Positions 53,831 through 63,524 of a stretch of DNA of 64,000 nt are shown here, one piece after another; the first letter of the stretch is position 1; each line of letters starts with the position of its first letter. Location of the stretch: contig NZ_JACLZF010000002.1 in NCBI RefSeq assembly GCF_014243345.1, positions 248,001-312,000 on the forward strand. The letters run 5' to 3'. A program made the position numbers and the translations under genes. Origin of the DNA: Robiginitalea sp. SC105 (GTDB lineage Bacteria > Bacteroidota > Bacteroidia > Flavobacteriales > Flavobacteriaceae). The notes beneath the pieces are model-generated. The model did no database searches, was not told the origin of the DNA, and saw only the letters and a list, made by a program, of their open reading frames with translations.

Positions 53831-55342
53831 TTAGAAATTCAGCGTGTAGCTCAGGCTCACATAGTTGTTGACCCGGTTGATGAGGGCGTCGCTCAGGCCG
53901 CCGTCGTATATGGCTTCGCTGACATCCTGCTCGCTGCTGCTGATGGCCAGGTCCAGCCGGTTGGGACCCCAGCTGTATCCCAAACCTCCGGAATACGCCT
54001 GCAGATCTCCCCAAATGGCACTGTCCTTATAGGGACTGGTCTGGTACCTGTATCCCAAACGGAAGCTCATGCGCTCGATGCGGTACTCGCCCCCAACCCG
54101 GTAGGTGGAAACGCCACCCAGGGCATCCGCCATAAAGGCATTTTCGGAGGCAAAATTGGGATCTGAGGTGGGCCGGAGCTCGGAATTGGAGAAATCCTGA
54201 TAGTCGTAGTCAAAACTCAGCAATCCCTGGGGCCCGAAGATAAGGGCGATGCTCCCGGTTACCTTCCCGGGGGTTTTGATGGTATAGGTGTCGAAAAGGT
54301 TGACCACCCCGAAGTTGATACGGGTGATATCCGGGTTTTTATCTGCAAAATCAGAATTGGCCGCCTGCGAAAAGTCGTCCGTCAGCCGGTACCAGGTGGG
54401 GCTTTGGTAAGCCCCGCCTATGCGTACCAGCTCATTCAGTTTGGCTATGGCGCCGATGTTTACGGAAAAGCCGGATCCCTCGGTGTGCAGGAAGCTGTCG
54501 AAGGTCGCCGATTGTATCGGGGACGCGGCATCATACCCGCTTTCTTCCAGGAAGGTGAGGCGCTCGTACAGGACGGAATGGAAATTCAGGGAGGCTCCCA
54601 GGAAGAAATTTTCCTGGTACTGGCCCGAAAAGTTCAGGGTGAATTTGCTGTTGTACCCATTGGTACTCTGGAAATAATCCTGGATGACCGTGTTGTATTC
54701 GGCATTGGAGATATACTCCGTGTTGCCGTCGTCATCCGGGTCCACCGGGTCGATAAAGCCTGCCTGGAAGCCGAGGAAGGCCTGCTGGTCGGCAAAACCC
54801 AGGCTGGAGCCGATATCCAGGTAGGCATCCACCACGGTTTCGCCCTGCTGCACCCGAAGCGGGCCCAGGGGCACCCCCTGCGCAAAATTCAGGAAGTAGT
54901 TGTCAACCCCGACCGGTGTACTTCCGATAATCCGGTAATCGTCGTCGAAACTCTCGACCATATCGTAATTCACCCCGAGCGCTATCTTCTTCCAGGTGGC
55001 TCCTTCGGTACTTTTGAACACAAAAACGCCCCCGACCTGGTTAAGCTCAACAGCATTGATGCCTTCGGCCGTGCCCCCAAAGGCTCCGAAGCCGGCATTG
55101 TTATCCCGGTTGTAATTGGCCCCCGTTACGGTCATGATGCTGTTGCCGAAGACGGCAGAGCCGGCAGGGTTGATATTCATGGAGGACAAGTCCCCGCCAA
55201 GCGCTCCGAAGGCGCCGCCCATCGCCTGGTAGCGGGCAGTCCCCTGGGTCTCTTCCAGCCCGTACCGCAATACGTCGTTAACCGTTTGGGCCGTACCGAT
55301 TGCGCACAGTCCCGTCAGGATGAAAGTGAATATACGTTTCAT
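53831..55342 (-). CDS. FadL/OMPP1-like outer-membrane porin
   Basis: This 503-residue protein has a signal peptide (about 1-18, GTAQ). The N-terminal pattern LEETQGTARYQAMGGAFGALGGD-LSSMNINPAGSAVFG is that of the OmpP1/FadL/TodX family hatch region, followed by barrel strands and a C-terminal YVSLSYTLNF. These porins pass hydrophobic substrates such as fatty acids; the substrate here is unknown. A 36-base gap separates it from the repeat-rich lipoprotein gene upstream on the same strand, so they may be co-transcribed. Confidence 0.88.
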   Translation of the reverse strand: MKRIFTFILTGLCAIGTAQTVNDVLRYGLEETQGTARYQAMGGAFGALGGDLSSMNINPAGSAVFGNSIMTVTGANYNRDNNAGFGAFGGTAEGINAVELNQVGGVFVFKSTEGATWKKIALGVNYDMVESFDDDYRIIGSTPVGVDNYFLNFAQGVPLGPLRVQQGETVVDAYLDIGSSLGFADQQAFLGFQAGFIDPVDPDDDGNTEYISNAEYNTVIQDYFQSTNGYNSKFTLNFSGQYQENFFLGASLNFHSVLYERLTFLEESGYDAASPIQSATFDSFLHTEGSGFSVNIGAIAKLNELVRIGGAYQSPTWYRLTDDFSQAANSDFADKNPDITRINFGVVNLFDTYTIKTPGKVTGSIALIFGPQGLLSFDYDYQDFSNSELRPTSDPNFASENAFMADALGGVSTYRVGGEYRIERMSFRLGYRYQTSPYKDSAIWGDLQAYSGGLGYSWGPNRLDLAISSSEQDVSEAIYDGGLSDALINRVNNYVSLSYTLNF

Positions 55343-55378
55343 TGGAATTTCTTTTGGTTAATAAAAGGGAAAGGGATC

Positions 55379-56719
55379 TTACTGATTCCCGCCGCGGCCG
55401 CCGGAGCGACCACCGCCCGAACGACCCCCGGAAGAACGACCTCCGCCACCGCTGCTGCGAACGCTTCCCGAAGACCGGCTGCCACCCCCGCTGCTGCGCA
55501 TGCTTCCGGAAGACCGGCTGCTGCCCCCGCTGCTTCGGTAACTGCCGGAAGACCGGCTGCTGCCTCCGCTACTGCGGTAACTGCCAGAGGAACGGCCACT
55601 ACTTCCACTGCTTCGGTAACTGCCGGACGACCGGCCGCTGCTTCCACTGCTTCGGTAGCTGCCCGAGGAGCGGCTACTCCTTCCTGAAGAATAGGACCGG
55701 TTTGGCGTGCTGCCCGACCGGCTGTAGCCGGGAGTCCTGTCGTACCCCGTAGTAGCCCCGTTATAGGAGCGGGAGCTTCGGGTAGTGCCGTAGGAAGGTG
55801 CCCGGCGCGTGGTCCTGCTGGATCGGTAGGCCTGGTTACGGGCCGCCGCATTTATGTTGGATCGTGCGCGGGAGGTACTGTACCGGTTGGATCGGTCCAG
55901 GTTGGACCGGCCGCTGTTGGTGCGGTATTGCCGCGTATTGCTGGCCGCTGCACTGTAGCGGGAATTACCCGTTATTCCAGGATTGCGGTTGTATAAGCCC
56001 CTGCGACCTGAATTGTAGGCCCAGGAATTGTTGTAATAGCCGTTGCCCCAGTACCGGTTTCCCCAATAGCCGGCATAGCCGTAATACGGGTTGTACCAGT
56101 TATTCCAGCCCCAGTAGCCGCCCCAACCCCAGTTGTTCCAGCCCCAGCCCCAGTTGTTCCAGCCCCAGCCCCAGCCGGCGCGCCATGGGCGGTACCATCC
56201 GCCATACCATCCTCCGTACCAACCGCCGCCGTAGACCCAGGGATCATACAATCCCCAGGTATTCCAACCCCAGTTGTTCCAGCCCCAGCCGCCGCCGCCG
56301 TAGACGTTGACCGTAAGGTTTCCCCCCTGGTCGCCCCACCCGGGATTGCCCTGGTAGTCGTTGTAATCGGCAAAGTAATCGTTCGGGTTGCCGATCAGGC
56401 TGTCGTTGGCATAAGCCAGGCTGTCCTGGGCGGTACTCGAATAGGATTCAACGTCCGTGAAGACCTCACTGTCCAGTACCTGTCCAAGTTCCTGGGCCCT
56501 TTCCCCGAAGTAGTTCTCGTAAAAGGGATCCCCCTGGTTGCGCTGTACCTGCCGGGCAGGCGGCCTTTCGGTGCGTACGACCTCCTGGCCGGTACCGTAG
56601 ATGCCGTCCCGATCGTAGTAGGATGCGGATTCATAAGAGCCGCAGGAAGCCAGAAGCAACCCGGACAGCCCTAAGAAAAGGGAGTATTTTAGGTTGAGGA
56701 GGGGTAGGGGTGGTCTCAT
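55379..56719 (-). CDS. Lipoprotein with Trp/Gly- and Ser/Arg-rich repeats
   Basis: This 446-residue protein has a lipobox (LLLASC, Cys26) and a short conserved region (about 27-130). An extraordinary Gly/Trp/Tyr/Asn-rich segment (about 140-235, with motifs such as GWGWNNWGW) and an Arg/Ser/Gly tail of RSSGSYRSSG repeats (about 340-446) follow. It is low complexity throughout the second half. It could be a surface adhesive or matrix protein, but this is a guess. It probably shares an operon with the FadL-like gene. Confidence 0.75.
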   Translation of the reverse strand: MRPPLPLLNLKYSLFLGLSGLLLASCGSYESASYYDRDGIYGTGQEVVRTERPPARQVQRNQGDPFYENYFGERAQELGQVLDSEVFTDVESYSSTAQDSLAYANDSLIGNPNDYFADYNDYQGNPGWGDQGGNLTVNVYGGGGWGWNNWGWNTWGLYDPWVYGGGWYGGWYGGWYRPWRAGWGWGWNNWGWGWNNWGWGGYWGWNNWYNPYYGYAGYWGNRYWGNGYYNNSWAYNSGRRGLYNRNPGITGNSRYSAAASNTRQYRTNSGRSNLDRSNRYSTSRARSNINAAARNQAYRSSRTTRRAPSYGTTRSSRSYNGATTGYDRTPGYSRSGSTPNRSYSSGRSSRSSGSYRSSGSSGRSSGSYRSSGSSGRSSGSYRSSGGSSRSSGSYRSSGGSSRSSGSMRSSGGGSRSSGSVRSSGGGGRSSGGRSGGGRSGGRGGNQ

Positions 56720-56820
56720 CGGTGCAATTTTTTATTTATTGTTGAACATATTAAAATTAGTTAGTTTTGACGAACTATTTTCGTTAATAAAGACACAATA
56801 GTTGTGCCAAACTTCAATTA

Positions 56821-58296
56821 ATGGGTAAAAATTTGACAACACGCAGCGAGGATTATTCCAAATGGTATAATGAACTCGTGGTAAAGGCGGACCTTGCCGA
56901 AAACTCCGGCGTCCGGGGCTGCATGGTCATCAAACCCTATGGATATGCCATTTGGGAGAAGATGCAGGCCGCCCTGGACAGGATGTTCAAGGACACCGGC
57001 CACCAAAACGCCTATTTCCCGATTTTTATCCCCAAGTCCTATTTCAACAAGGAGGCCAGCCATGTGGAAGGCTTTGCAAAGGAGTGTGCCGTGGTCACCC
57101 ATTACCGTCTCAAGAATGCCGAGGACGGCAGCGGGATCGTGGTGGATGAAGATGCCCGCCTGGAGGAGGAACTCATCGTCCGGCCCACCTCGGAAACCAT
57201 TATCTGGGATACCTACCGGCGCTGGGTGCAGTCCTACCGGGACCTTCCCCTGCTGATCAACCAGTGGGCCAATGTGGTGCGGTGGGAGATGCGTACCCGC
57301 CTTTTCCTCAGGACGGCGGAATTCCTGTGGCAGGAAGGGCACACCGCCCATGCCACCGAGGCCGAAGCCATTGCGGAAGCGGAAACCATATTGGACGTAT
57401 ATGCCACCTTTGCCGAAGATTTCATGGCCGTACCGGTGATCCGGGGGACCAAAACCCCGGGCGAGCGATTTGCGGGAGCGGTGGAGACCTACTGCATCGA
57501 GGCGCTGATGCAGGATGGAAAAGCTTTGCAGGCCGGCACCTCCCATTTCCTGGGTCAGAACTTTGCCAAAGCTTTTGACGTCAAGTTCGACACCATGGAC
57601 GGACAGCAGGAGTATGTCTGGGCGACCTCCTGGGGGGTATCCACCCGCCTGATCGGGGCGCTGATCATGACCCACAGCGACGATAACGGGCTGGTACTCC
57701 CACCCAAACTGGCGCCAATCCAGGTAGTGATCGTGCCCATTTACAGAGGGGAAGAGCAACTCCGGGCCATCAGCGAGAAGGTTGCCCCCCTGGTGAAACT
57801 CCTCAAAGAGCAGGGCATTTCCGTCAAATACGATGACCGCGATACCCACAAGCCCGGGTTCAAGTTCAACGAATACGAATTGAAAGGGGTGCCCGTGCGG
57901 CTGGCGGTCGGTCCCCGCGACCTGGAAAACGGCACCTATGAAGTGGCCCGCAGGGATACCCTGGAGAAAAAAGTAGTCCCCGCAGAGGGGATTGACGCCT
58001 ATATCAGCGGCCTGCTTGAGGAGATGCAGGAGGCGATCTACCAGCGTGCCAAAGACTATCGGGATGCCGCTATCACGGAGGTGGATACCTATGAGGAATT
58101 CAAGAAGGTGATAAAAACCAAAGGCGGTTTTGTGTCTGCTCACTGGGACGGCACGCCGGAAACGGAGGAACGCATCAAGAACGAAACCAAGGCGACCATA
58201 CGCTGCATCCCCCTGGACCCTAAACCGGACCCCGGCGCCTGTATCCGCACCGGGAAACCGTCGCCTTACCGGGTGCTTTTTGCCAAAGCCTACTAG
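56821..58296 (+). CDS. proS: Prolyl-tRNA synthetase (type 3, short form)
   Basis: This 491-residue class II synthetase lacks the bacterial editing insert and has the archaeal/eukaryal-type layout. Motifs are [35 protein letters not shown] (motif 2 region), [31 protein letters not shown] and a C-terminal anticodon-binding and zinc-like domain ending RVLFAKAY. It charges tRNA-Pro. This form is common in Bacteroidetes. Confidence 0.95.
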   Translation: MGKNLTTRSEDYSKWYNELVVKADLAENSGVRGCMVIKPYGYAIWEKMQAALDRMFKDTGHQNAYFPIFIPKSYFNKEASHVEGFAKECAVVTHYRLKNAEDGSGIVVDEDARLEEELIVRPTSETIIWDTYRRWVQSYRDLPLLINQWANVVRWEMRTRLFLRTAEFLWQEGHTAHATEAEAIAEAETILDVYATFAEDFMAVPVIRGTKTPGERFAGAVETYCIEALMQDGKALQAGTSHFLGQNFAKAFDVKFDTMDGQQEYVWATSWGVSTRLIGALIMTHSDDNGLVLPPKLAPIQVVIVPIYRGEEQLRAISEKVAPLVKLLKEQGISVKYDDRDTHKPGFKFNEYELKGVPVRLAVGPRDLENGTYEVARRDTLEKKVVPAEGIDAYISGLLEEMQEAIYQRAKDYRDAAITEVDTYEEFKKVIKTKGGFVSAHWDGTPETEERIKNETKATIRCIPLDPKPDPGACIRTGKPSPYRVLFAKAY

Positions 58297-58320
58297 GCCC
58301 GAAAAAAACGCATCCAGTTG

Positions 58321-58350
58321 TTGGCTGGCAAAAAAATAATTGTATTTTTG
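58321..58350 (+). promoter_or_regulatory. tRNA-Glu/rpsT promoter
   Basis: TTG (58321-58323) and TATTTTTG (58343-58350), 19 bases apart, match the Bacteroidetes consensus upstream of the first tRNA-Glu. Confidence 0.75.
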
Positions 58351-58417
58351 CACCTGCCTAATTACAAGGCACGTTGAGCGGCTTTGCGGTGTATTCCGCT
58401 GCTGCCTATTGAAATAC

Positions 58418-58489
58418 GGCCCGTTCGTCTAGGGGTTAGGACGCCAGGTTTTCATCCTGGTAACAGGGGTTCGATTCCCCTACGGGCTA
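58418..58489 (+). tRNA. tRNA-Glu (TTC), copy 1
   Basis: A 72-base cloverleaf: acceptor GGCCCGT/ACGGGCT, anticodon stem CCAGG/CCTGG around loop TTTTCAT with anticodon TTC, and a T-arm with GGTTCGATTCC. CCA is not encoded. Confidence 0.97.
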
Positions 58490-58541
58490 CAAAAGGTTTC
58501 CAGTGGAAATTCCCGCCTGGCAACCGCCCTTTGAAATATTC

Positions 58542-58613
58542 GGCCCGTTCGTCTAGGGGTTAGGACGCCAGGTTTTCATCCTGGTAACAGGGGTTCGATT
58601 CCCCTACGGGCTA
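58542..58613 (+). tRNA. tRNA-Glu (TTC), copy 2
   Basis: Identical over all 72 bases to copy 1 and 52 bases downstream. The intervening spacer contains no other RNA. rpsT follows in the same direction. Confidence 0.97.
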
Positions 58614-58650
58614 CAAGAAAAAACGTGACAATTAAGCGAATTCAGAATTC

Positions 58651-58902
58651 ATGGCAAATCATAAGTCAGCATTAAAACGCATCCGCAGGAATGAGGCCGT
58701 ACGCCTCCGCAACCGTTATCAGCACAAGACAACGCGTAATGCGATCAAAAAACTGCGTTCAGAATCCGATAAGAAGAGTGCCGAGGCCCTGTTGCCTTCG
58801 GTAGTCAGCATGATCGACAAACTGGCCAAGAGGAACATTATCCACGCCAATAAGGCCGCGAACCTCAAGAGCAAACTCACCAAGCAGGTAGCCGGGCTGT
58901 AA
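58651..58902 (+). CDS. rpsT: Ribosomal protein S20
   Basis: This 83-residue protein matches bS20: [21 protein letters not shown] at the start, basic and helical throughout, and [19 protein letters not shown] at the end. It binds 16S rRNA early in 30S assembly. It is likely read from the tRNA-Glu promoter. Confidence 0.96.
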   Translation: MANHKSALKRIRRNEAVRLRNRYQHKTTRNAIKKLRSESDKKSAEALLPSVVSMIDKLAKRNIIHANKAANLKSKLTKQVAGL

Positions 58903-58930
58903 GCGCACTCCTGTTTGTATATCCTATTGG

Positions 58931-58967
58931 ACCCCGGTCCGTGCCTCGGTACGTCCCGGGGTTTTTT
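58931..58967 (+). terminator. rpsT terminator
   Basis: ACCCCGG...CCCGGGGT stem followed by a T-run. Confidence 0.75.
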
Positions 58968-58970
58968 GTG

Positions 58971-59036
58971 CCCTGTTCCACGGTAGCCCTGGCCCTGTTC
59001 CACGGTAGCCCTGGCCCTGTTCCACGGTAGTCCTGA
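58971..59036 (+). repeat. Three tandem 22-bp repeats
   Basis: CCCTGTTCCACGGTAGCCCTGG occurs at 58971, 58993 and, with two changes, 59015; a fourth decayed copy follows. No coding potential is evident. Confidence 0.8.
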
Positions 59037-59102
59037 CCCTTTTCCAGGGGGGCGGTCCCTGTTCAAACCAGGCCGGGAACGGCTCAGGGTAGCCCGGGCC
59101 TT

Positions 59103-59915
59103 TTATTCCGGACCTTTCCCCTCACTTCTATTGAATCCATTGCCGCTGAATCCATTGCCATTGGACCCGTAGTTGCCGGGTTGCCTGAGTTTCTTCATCA
59201 GGAGGAACCCCAGGAGGAAACAGCCGTACATGCCGTAGATCAAACCAAGGTGCAGGGGCCGGATCCAGGCGGGATATTCCATGACGCCTGCAGCAACCAG
59301 GAAACGCAGGTAGTTGACAGGTACATACCCCAGGTTAAACAGCAGGAGCCCGAGGCTCAGCCACACGAGGAGGTTGTACTTTAGCTGGTTTCGGATAGCA
59401 AAGCGATATTCCTGCAACAGGTAGAGGGCGGAGAGGACGATCAAGAGCAGCCCACCGACGCCGTAGGCGAAAACCTGGGATACGGTGGCAAAATCATACT
59501 GCCAGGCATTCCAGATACTCACTGCAATAAAGAGCCCCAAACCGCCGGCCTTGAGCCAGGTGATGCGAAAGGCAACGATGTAGGCGTGGTAGAGGTAGTA
59601 GAAAAACCCAATCAGGACGATCGCGTATACATTGTAGATCAGCCAGTTATTGTTGTAATACAGCTCCTTGATGACTATGCTGAATTCCTCGTAGTCCCGG
59701 ACGATAATCCCGATGGCTTCGGTAACCAGGGTATACGCCAGCAGGATGGGCAGGTACCGCGCCGGGGTGTCGTAGTACCGGGAAAAGCGGATGACGGCCA
59801 TGGCCAGTACCCCGGCATACAGACCGAAAAACGAGTATTCCCAAAGCGTGTCGAGAAGCTCCAAATGGGGGACATTGGTTGGTTTACTGGGCAGGCCGGG
59901 CTGCCCTGTGTTCAA
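59103..59915 (-). CDS. Uncharacterised membrane protein, paralogue A
   Basis: This 270-residue protein has about seven hydrophobic segments. The conserved inner motif LAYTLVTEAIG...NNNWLIYNVYAIVLIGFFYYLYH is shared with the neighbour at 59926-60630 (MYTLVTEITG...YNWLIYNVYLIVFCGYFYF). It ends in a Gly/Asn-rich tail. No transporter or enzyme motif is seen. It starts 10 bases after its paralogue's stop, so they form one operon. Confidence 0.72.
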   Translation of the reverse strand: MNTGQPGLPSKPTNVPHLELLDTLWEYSFFGLYAGVLAMAVIRFSRYYDTPARYLPILLAYTLVTEAIGIIVRDYEEFSIVIKELYYNNNWLIYNVYAIVLIGFFYYLYHAYIVAFRITWLKAGGLGLFIAVSIWNAWQYDFATVSQVFAYGVGGLLLIVLSALYLLQEYRFAIRNQLKYNLLVWLSLGLLLFNLGYVPVNYLRFLVAAGVMEYPAWIRPLHLGLIYGMYGCFLLGFLLMKKLRQPGNYGSNGNGFSGNGFNRSEGKGPE

Positions 59916-59925
59916 GATACGATTG

Positions 59926-60630
59926 TTATTGGTTTAAAAAAACCCGTTGCCGGCGCATGCGCCAAAGGCCGGCCAGGAAGCAACCGTACATGGCAAAAAT
60001 CAGGAATTGCAGGATCCGGTTCACCGCGGGGTTTACGGTCTCCGTGACGGCATATGTATTCCGGATAATGGTGATCGGTATAAACCCGGAATAAAAGAGG
60101 ATGATCCCCACGGAAATCCAGGAAAGCAGGTCGCGGTCCGTAAACCAGCGTCCGGACACCGAACGCCGGTATGCCAGGTAGCAGCCGGCTGAAAGGATCA
60201 GGATGGTGGAACCCGCAATATACGTCCCCAGCTGTACTTCGTACTGGAAACTTTGGTACAGCGGGTTGATCAGGGCGGTGAGGGCCACCAGGACCGACCC
60301 TGCAAGGATGCCGATTCGGGCAGCACGCCAGGGGATCACCCGGTATAATACGAAGTAGAAATATCCGCAGAACACGATGAGGTAGACATTGTATATCAAC
60401 CAGTTGTAATAACTGAAGAGTTCATTGAGGAAAATACTGAAATCGACAAATTCATAGGTCACCACCCCTGTGATCTCCGTAACCAGCGTATACATGAAAA
60501 ATATGGGGAGGAACCTCAGGACCGTGTCAAAATACCGGGGATAGCGCCAAACGGACAATATCACGGTGGCCAGGTATACCGGCAGGAAAGGATATTTGAC
60601 GAAAAATGTATACAGGATATCCCCCATCAT
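59926..60630 (-). CDS. Uncharacterised membrane protein, paralogue B
   Basis: This 234-residue protein has about seven membrane segments and is homologous to paralogue A along its length, with the same TLVTE and NWLIYNVY motifs and an IYGMYGCFL/IFAMYGCFLAG end. It is preceded by a lipoprotein gene with a 19-base gap. A tandem duplication and joint function are likely, but the role is unknown. Confidence 0.72.
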   Translation of the reverse strand: MMGDILYTFFVKYPFLPVYLATVILSVWRYPRYFDTVLRFLPIFFMYTLVTEITGVVTYEFVDFSIFLNELFSYYNWLIYNVYLIVFCGYFYFVLYRVIPWRAARIGILAGSVLVALTALINPLYQSFQYEVQLGTYIAGSTILILSAGCYLAYRRSVSGRWFTDRDLLSWISVGIILFYSGFIPITIIRNTYAVTETVNPAVNRILQFLIFAMYGCFLAGLWRMRRQRVFLNQ

Positions 60631-60649
60631 TCAGATTTTCCTTGTGGCA

Positions 60650-61333
60650 TCAGTTCTTGGGTGGCGGGGCCGATCCGCCAAAATTAAGGATCAGGCTCGT
60701 CTGGTCCTGAATGGTTGCAGGGGCTGGGGACACCGGCAACAGGGACGCCTCCGATCGCTGCCTCCTTTCCGGGAGCAGGCCCATGCCGTTGGCATCCCGT
60801 GGCTCAAGGTCCAGGCTCAGGTATCCCGGTTTGCCATCCTCCCGGATATACAAGCCGAATTGTGCGTCTTTTTCCGCATCCGGGCGTGCAGCGGGCAACA
60901 GGAAAACGGTATTTTGCCGCGGATGCACAAAACCGCCCGTTTCCGGGTTATTGCCAAAGTATATCCGCAGGCTGGAGATCTCCGTCCCTGCTTTCCCGGC
61001 CTCCTGTTCGATATATTGCATGTATTTTTTTAGACGCGCGTAGTCAAAGGCCACATAGCGGGCCACCGGGAAGACGGAGTCGATTCCCTCACCCCTGAGG
61101 ATGGAATCCTCATACGTCTGGATGAGCGGCACACGCCGCTTGCCGTACAATGCGTAATCCGTCCGGGCCTGGTCCAGGGTGATGATTCCCTCCGGGGCTT
61201 TTACAAGTTCCTTTTCCGCTGCCTGTTCCCCCCCGGTGCCGGCCTGTTCGCCGCAGGAGGTAAGCATCAACAAAAGGAAAAGCACAGGCAGGCTAAGGCC
61301 CTTCAGACTCGGAAGATTTCTGGATAAACGCAT
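60650..61333 (-). CDS. Uncharacterised lipoprotein
   Basis: This 227-residue protein is numbered from ATG 61333 (MRLSRNLPSLKG), giving a lipobox (LMLTSC, Cys27). The mature part has IITLDQARTDYALYGKRRVP, AFDYARLKKYMQYIEQEA, LRIYFGNNPETGGFVHPRQNTVFLLPA and a C-terminal NFGGSAPPPKN. I recognise no family. It heads an apparent three-gene unit with the two membrane paralogues. Confidence 0.75.
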   Translation of the reverse strand: MRLSRNLPSLKGLSLPVLFLLLMLTSCGEQAGTGGEQAAEKELVKAPEGIITLDQARTDYALYGKRRVPLIQTYEDSILRGEGIDSVFPVARYVAFDYARLKKYMQYIEQEAGKAGTEISSLRIYFGNNPETGGFVHPRQNTVFLLPAARPDAEKDAQFGLYIREDGKPGYLSLDLEPRDANGMGLLPERRQRSEASLLPVSPAPATIQDQTSLILNFGGSAPPPKN

Positions 61334-61443
61334 GTTTGGGTGTTTAAAGGTTTGAAATTCATCGTACTTACGACTTAAAATTACTTTAAATCCCGGGGAA
61401 TTGCGATGCGGTTTATATACCCGTACCTGCCATCCACACAAAA

Positions 61444-61472
61444 AAAAGCCCCGACCGCTGGGCCGGGGCTTT
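61444..61472 (-). terminator. rho terminator
   Basis: AAAGCCCCGaccgctgggCCGGGGCTTT with an A-run on the plus strand, so a T-run follows on the minus strand. Confidence 0.8.
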
Positions 61473-61491
61473 AAATTCCGCAGAATGGGCC

Positions 61492-63213
61492 TTACTGGCT
61501 CATCGTCATGAGGAACTCCTCGTTGCTCTTGGTTTGCTTGATGCGCTGTTCCATGAATTCCATGGCCTCGATTGGGTTCATATCGGCCAGGTACTTCCGG
61601 AGGATCCACATGCGCTGGGTGGTTGTATCATCCAGCAGCAGGTCATCACGGCGGGTGCTGGAAGCCACCAGGTCTATGGCCGGGAAGATCCGTCGGTTGG
61701 AGATGCGGCGGTCAAGCTGCAGTTCCATGTTGCCGGTACCCTTGAATTCCTCGAAAATCACCTCGTCCATTTTGGACCCGGTCTCGGTAAGGGCAGTGGC
61801 AATGATGGAAAGGGAGCCCCCATTTTCAATGTTCCGGGCTGCCCCGAAGAAGCGTTTTGGTTTATGGAGCGCATTGGCATCCACACCCCCGCTGAGCACC
61901 TTGCCGGAAGCCGGTTGTACCGTGTTGTAGGCGCGGGCCAGCCGGGTAATACTGTCCAGCAGGATCACCACATCATGGCCGCATTCCACAAGCCGCTTGG
62001 CCTTGTCCAGGACGATATTCGCCACGCGTACGTGTTCGGTGGCCTCCTTGTCAAAGGTCGAAGCCACCACCTCACCGCGGACGTTCCGCTGCATGTCAGT
62101 CACCTCTTCAGGCCGCTCGTCGATGAGCAGGATGATCTGGTAGACTTCCGGGTGGTTGGCGGCAATCGCGTTGGCGATGTCCTTCAGCAGCATGGTCTTA
62201 CCCGTTTTGGGCTGGGCCACGATCATGCCACGCTGTCCTTTCCCGATGGGGGAGAACAGGTCGATGATCCGGGTGGAGATGTTGCTCTGGCGTTCGGCCA
62301 GTTTGAATTTTTCCTTAGGGAACAGGGGGGTCAGGTGCTCGAAGGAGACCCGGTCCCGCACTACCTGGGGATCCAGGCCGTTGATTTTGTTCACCTTGAT
62401 AAGCGGGAAATACTTTTCGCCTTCCTTGGGCGGGCGGACATTCCCCAGGACGGTGTCTCCGGTCTTCAGTCCGAAAAGGCGGATCTGGGACTGGGATACA
62501 TAGATATCGTCGGGGGAGGACAGGTAGTTGTAGTCAGAGGAGCGCAAAAACCCGTAGCCGTCGGACATGATATCCAATACGCCCTCGCTTTCGATGATGC
62601 TGTCGAATTCGTACTCGGGCTGCTTGTATTTATTCCGCTGGTTGTTGTCGTAATTGCCGTTGCGCTTGTCGGCGCCGGTTGTGTTGTAGTTTTTTTCTGC
62701 AGGCTCCTTTTTCCGGGGTTCCCGCTTCTGGCGATCGCTGCTGTCGGAGGACCTGTCGCCCTTGTTTTTGCTGCGGTCGTCCCGGCGACGGTCGTCCTTG
62801 TTGTCGTTGCGGCGGCCGCGGCTGTCCTTGCGGTTGTCCTTGCCGGTGTCTTTGCTGTTGTCGCTGCGGCTGTCCTTGGTGTTGTCCTTGTTTTCGTCCT
62901 TGCCATCGGCGGATTCGTTCTTTGACCCGGAATCCTGCCCATTGCTCTGATGGCGGGAGGAATCGCCCCCTTCTTTTTTGTTGGGGCGCCCCCGCTGGGG
63001 TTTATTGGGCTTGGAGGATGTTTCGGAGTCAGAGTCGGAGGAAGCTTCCTGGGCATGCTCGCGCACGGCGGCCGGGTTGCTCGCCTGCAGGTCGAGGATC
63101 TGGTAGACCAGATCGAGTTTTTTAAGGCTGCGGTATTTGGGGACATTCAGGCCTTTAGCTATGTCCTGAAGCTCTGGAAGCTTCTTAGCCTTCAATTCGG
63201 AGATTTCAAACAT
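61492..63213 (-). CDS. rho: Transcription termination factor Rho
   Basis: This 573-residue protein is longer than the roughly 420-residue E. coli Rho. It has a Rho_N helical domain (about 1-48) and a long Lys/Asp/Arg/Asn/Ser-rich disordered insert (about 55-200) typical of Bacteroidetes. A cold-shock-like RNA-binding domain (about 205-285; [15 protein letters not shown]) and the RecA-like ATPase (about 300-570) follow, with Walker A AQPKTGKT (333-340), [12 protein letters not shown] and [15 protein letters not shown]. It unwinds RNA-DNA hybrids to end transcription. Confidence 0.96.
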   Translation of the reverse strand: MFEISELKAKKLPELQDIAKGLNVPKYRSLKKLDLVYQILDLQASNPAAVREHAQEASSDSDSETSSKPNKPQRGRPNKKEGGDSSRHQSNGQDSGSKNESADGKDENKDNTKDSRSDNSKDTGKDNRKDSRGRRNDNKDDRRRDDRSKNKGDRSSDSSDRQKREPRKKEPAEKNYNTTGADKRNGNYDNNQRNKYKQPEYEFDSIIESEGVLDIMSDGYGFLRSSDYNYLSSPDDIYVSQSQIRLFGLKTGDTVLGNVRPPKEGEKYFPLIKVNKINGLDPQVVRDRVSFEHLTPLFPKEKFKLAERQSNISTRIIDLFSPIGKGQRGMIVAQPKTGKTMLLKDIANAIAANHPEVYQIILLIDERPEEVTDMQRNVRGEVVASTFDKEATEHVRVANIVLDKAKRLVECGHDVVILLDSITRLARAYNTVQPASGKVLSGGVDANALHKPKRFFGAARNIENGGSLSIIATALTETGSKMDEVIFEEFKGTGNMELQLDRRISNRRIFPAIDLVASSTRRDDLLLDDTTTQRMWILRKYLADMNPIEAMEFMEQRIKQTKSNEEFLMTMSQ

Positions 63214-63524
63214 GAAAGAATAAAAATAGGTTATACGATGTGTCCTGTACTAAGAAAGGATTGAAGAAATGTTATTCGGATATTGCCCGGGACAGAATGT
63301 CCTCCTGGTAAGTGCTATAACTAATAACGTTGCAATAATACGAAAATAATTTCAATTTAACAGGCAACCCCAGAAGGAATTACACTTTTCTGCAGCCTCT
63401 GTCGGCTGGTCATCAGGGGGTTCATGCAACCGTTCCTCCCGAAAGCAAAGATTTGATCGGTTTAACTGAGGCAATTCTCCGGAAACTGTTTATTTTTGCT
63501 GTCCGTTACGCTTATTTCTGCAAG
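63214..63524. other. Divergent intergenic region rho / DUF4293
   Basis: About 310 bases without a gene. It contains the rho upstream region (AT-rich, 63214-63360) and a TATTTTTG -7 candidate at 63491-63498 serving the DUF4293 gene. No RNA is recognised. Confidence 0.5.
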
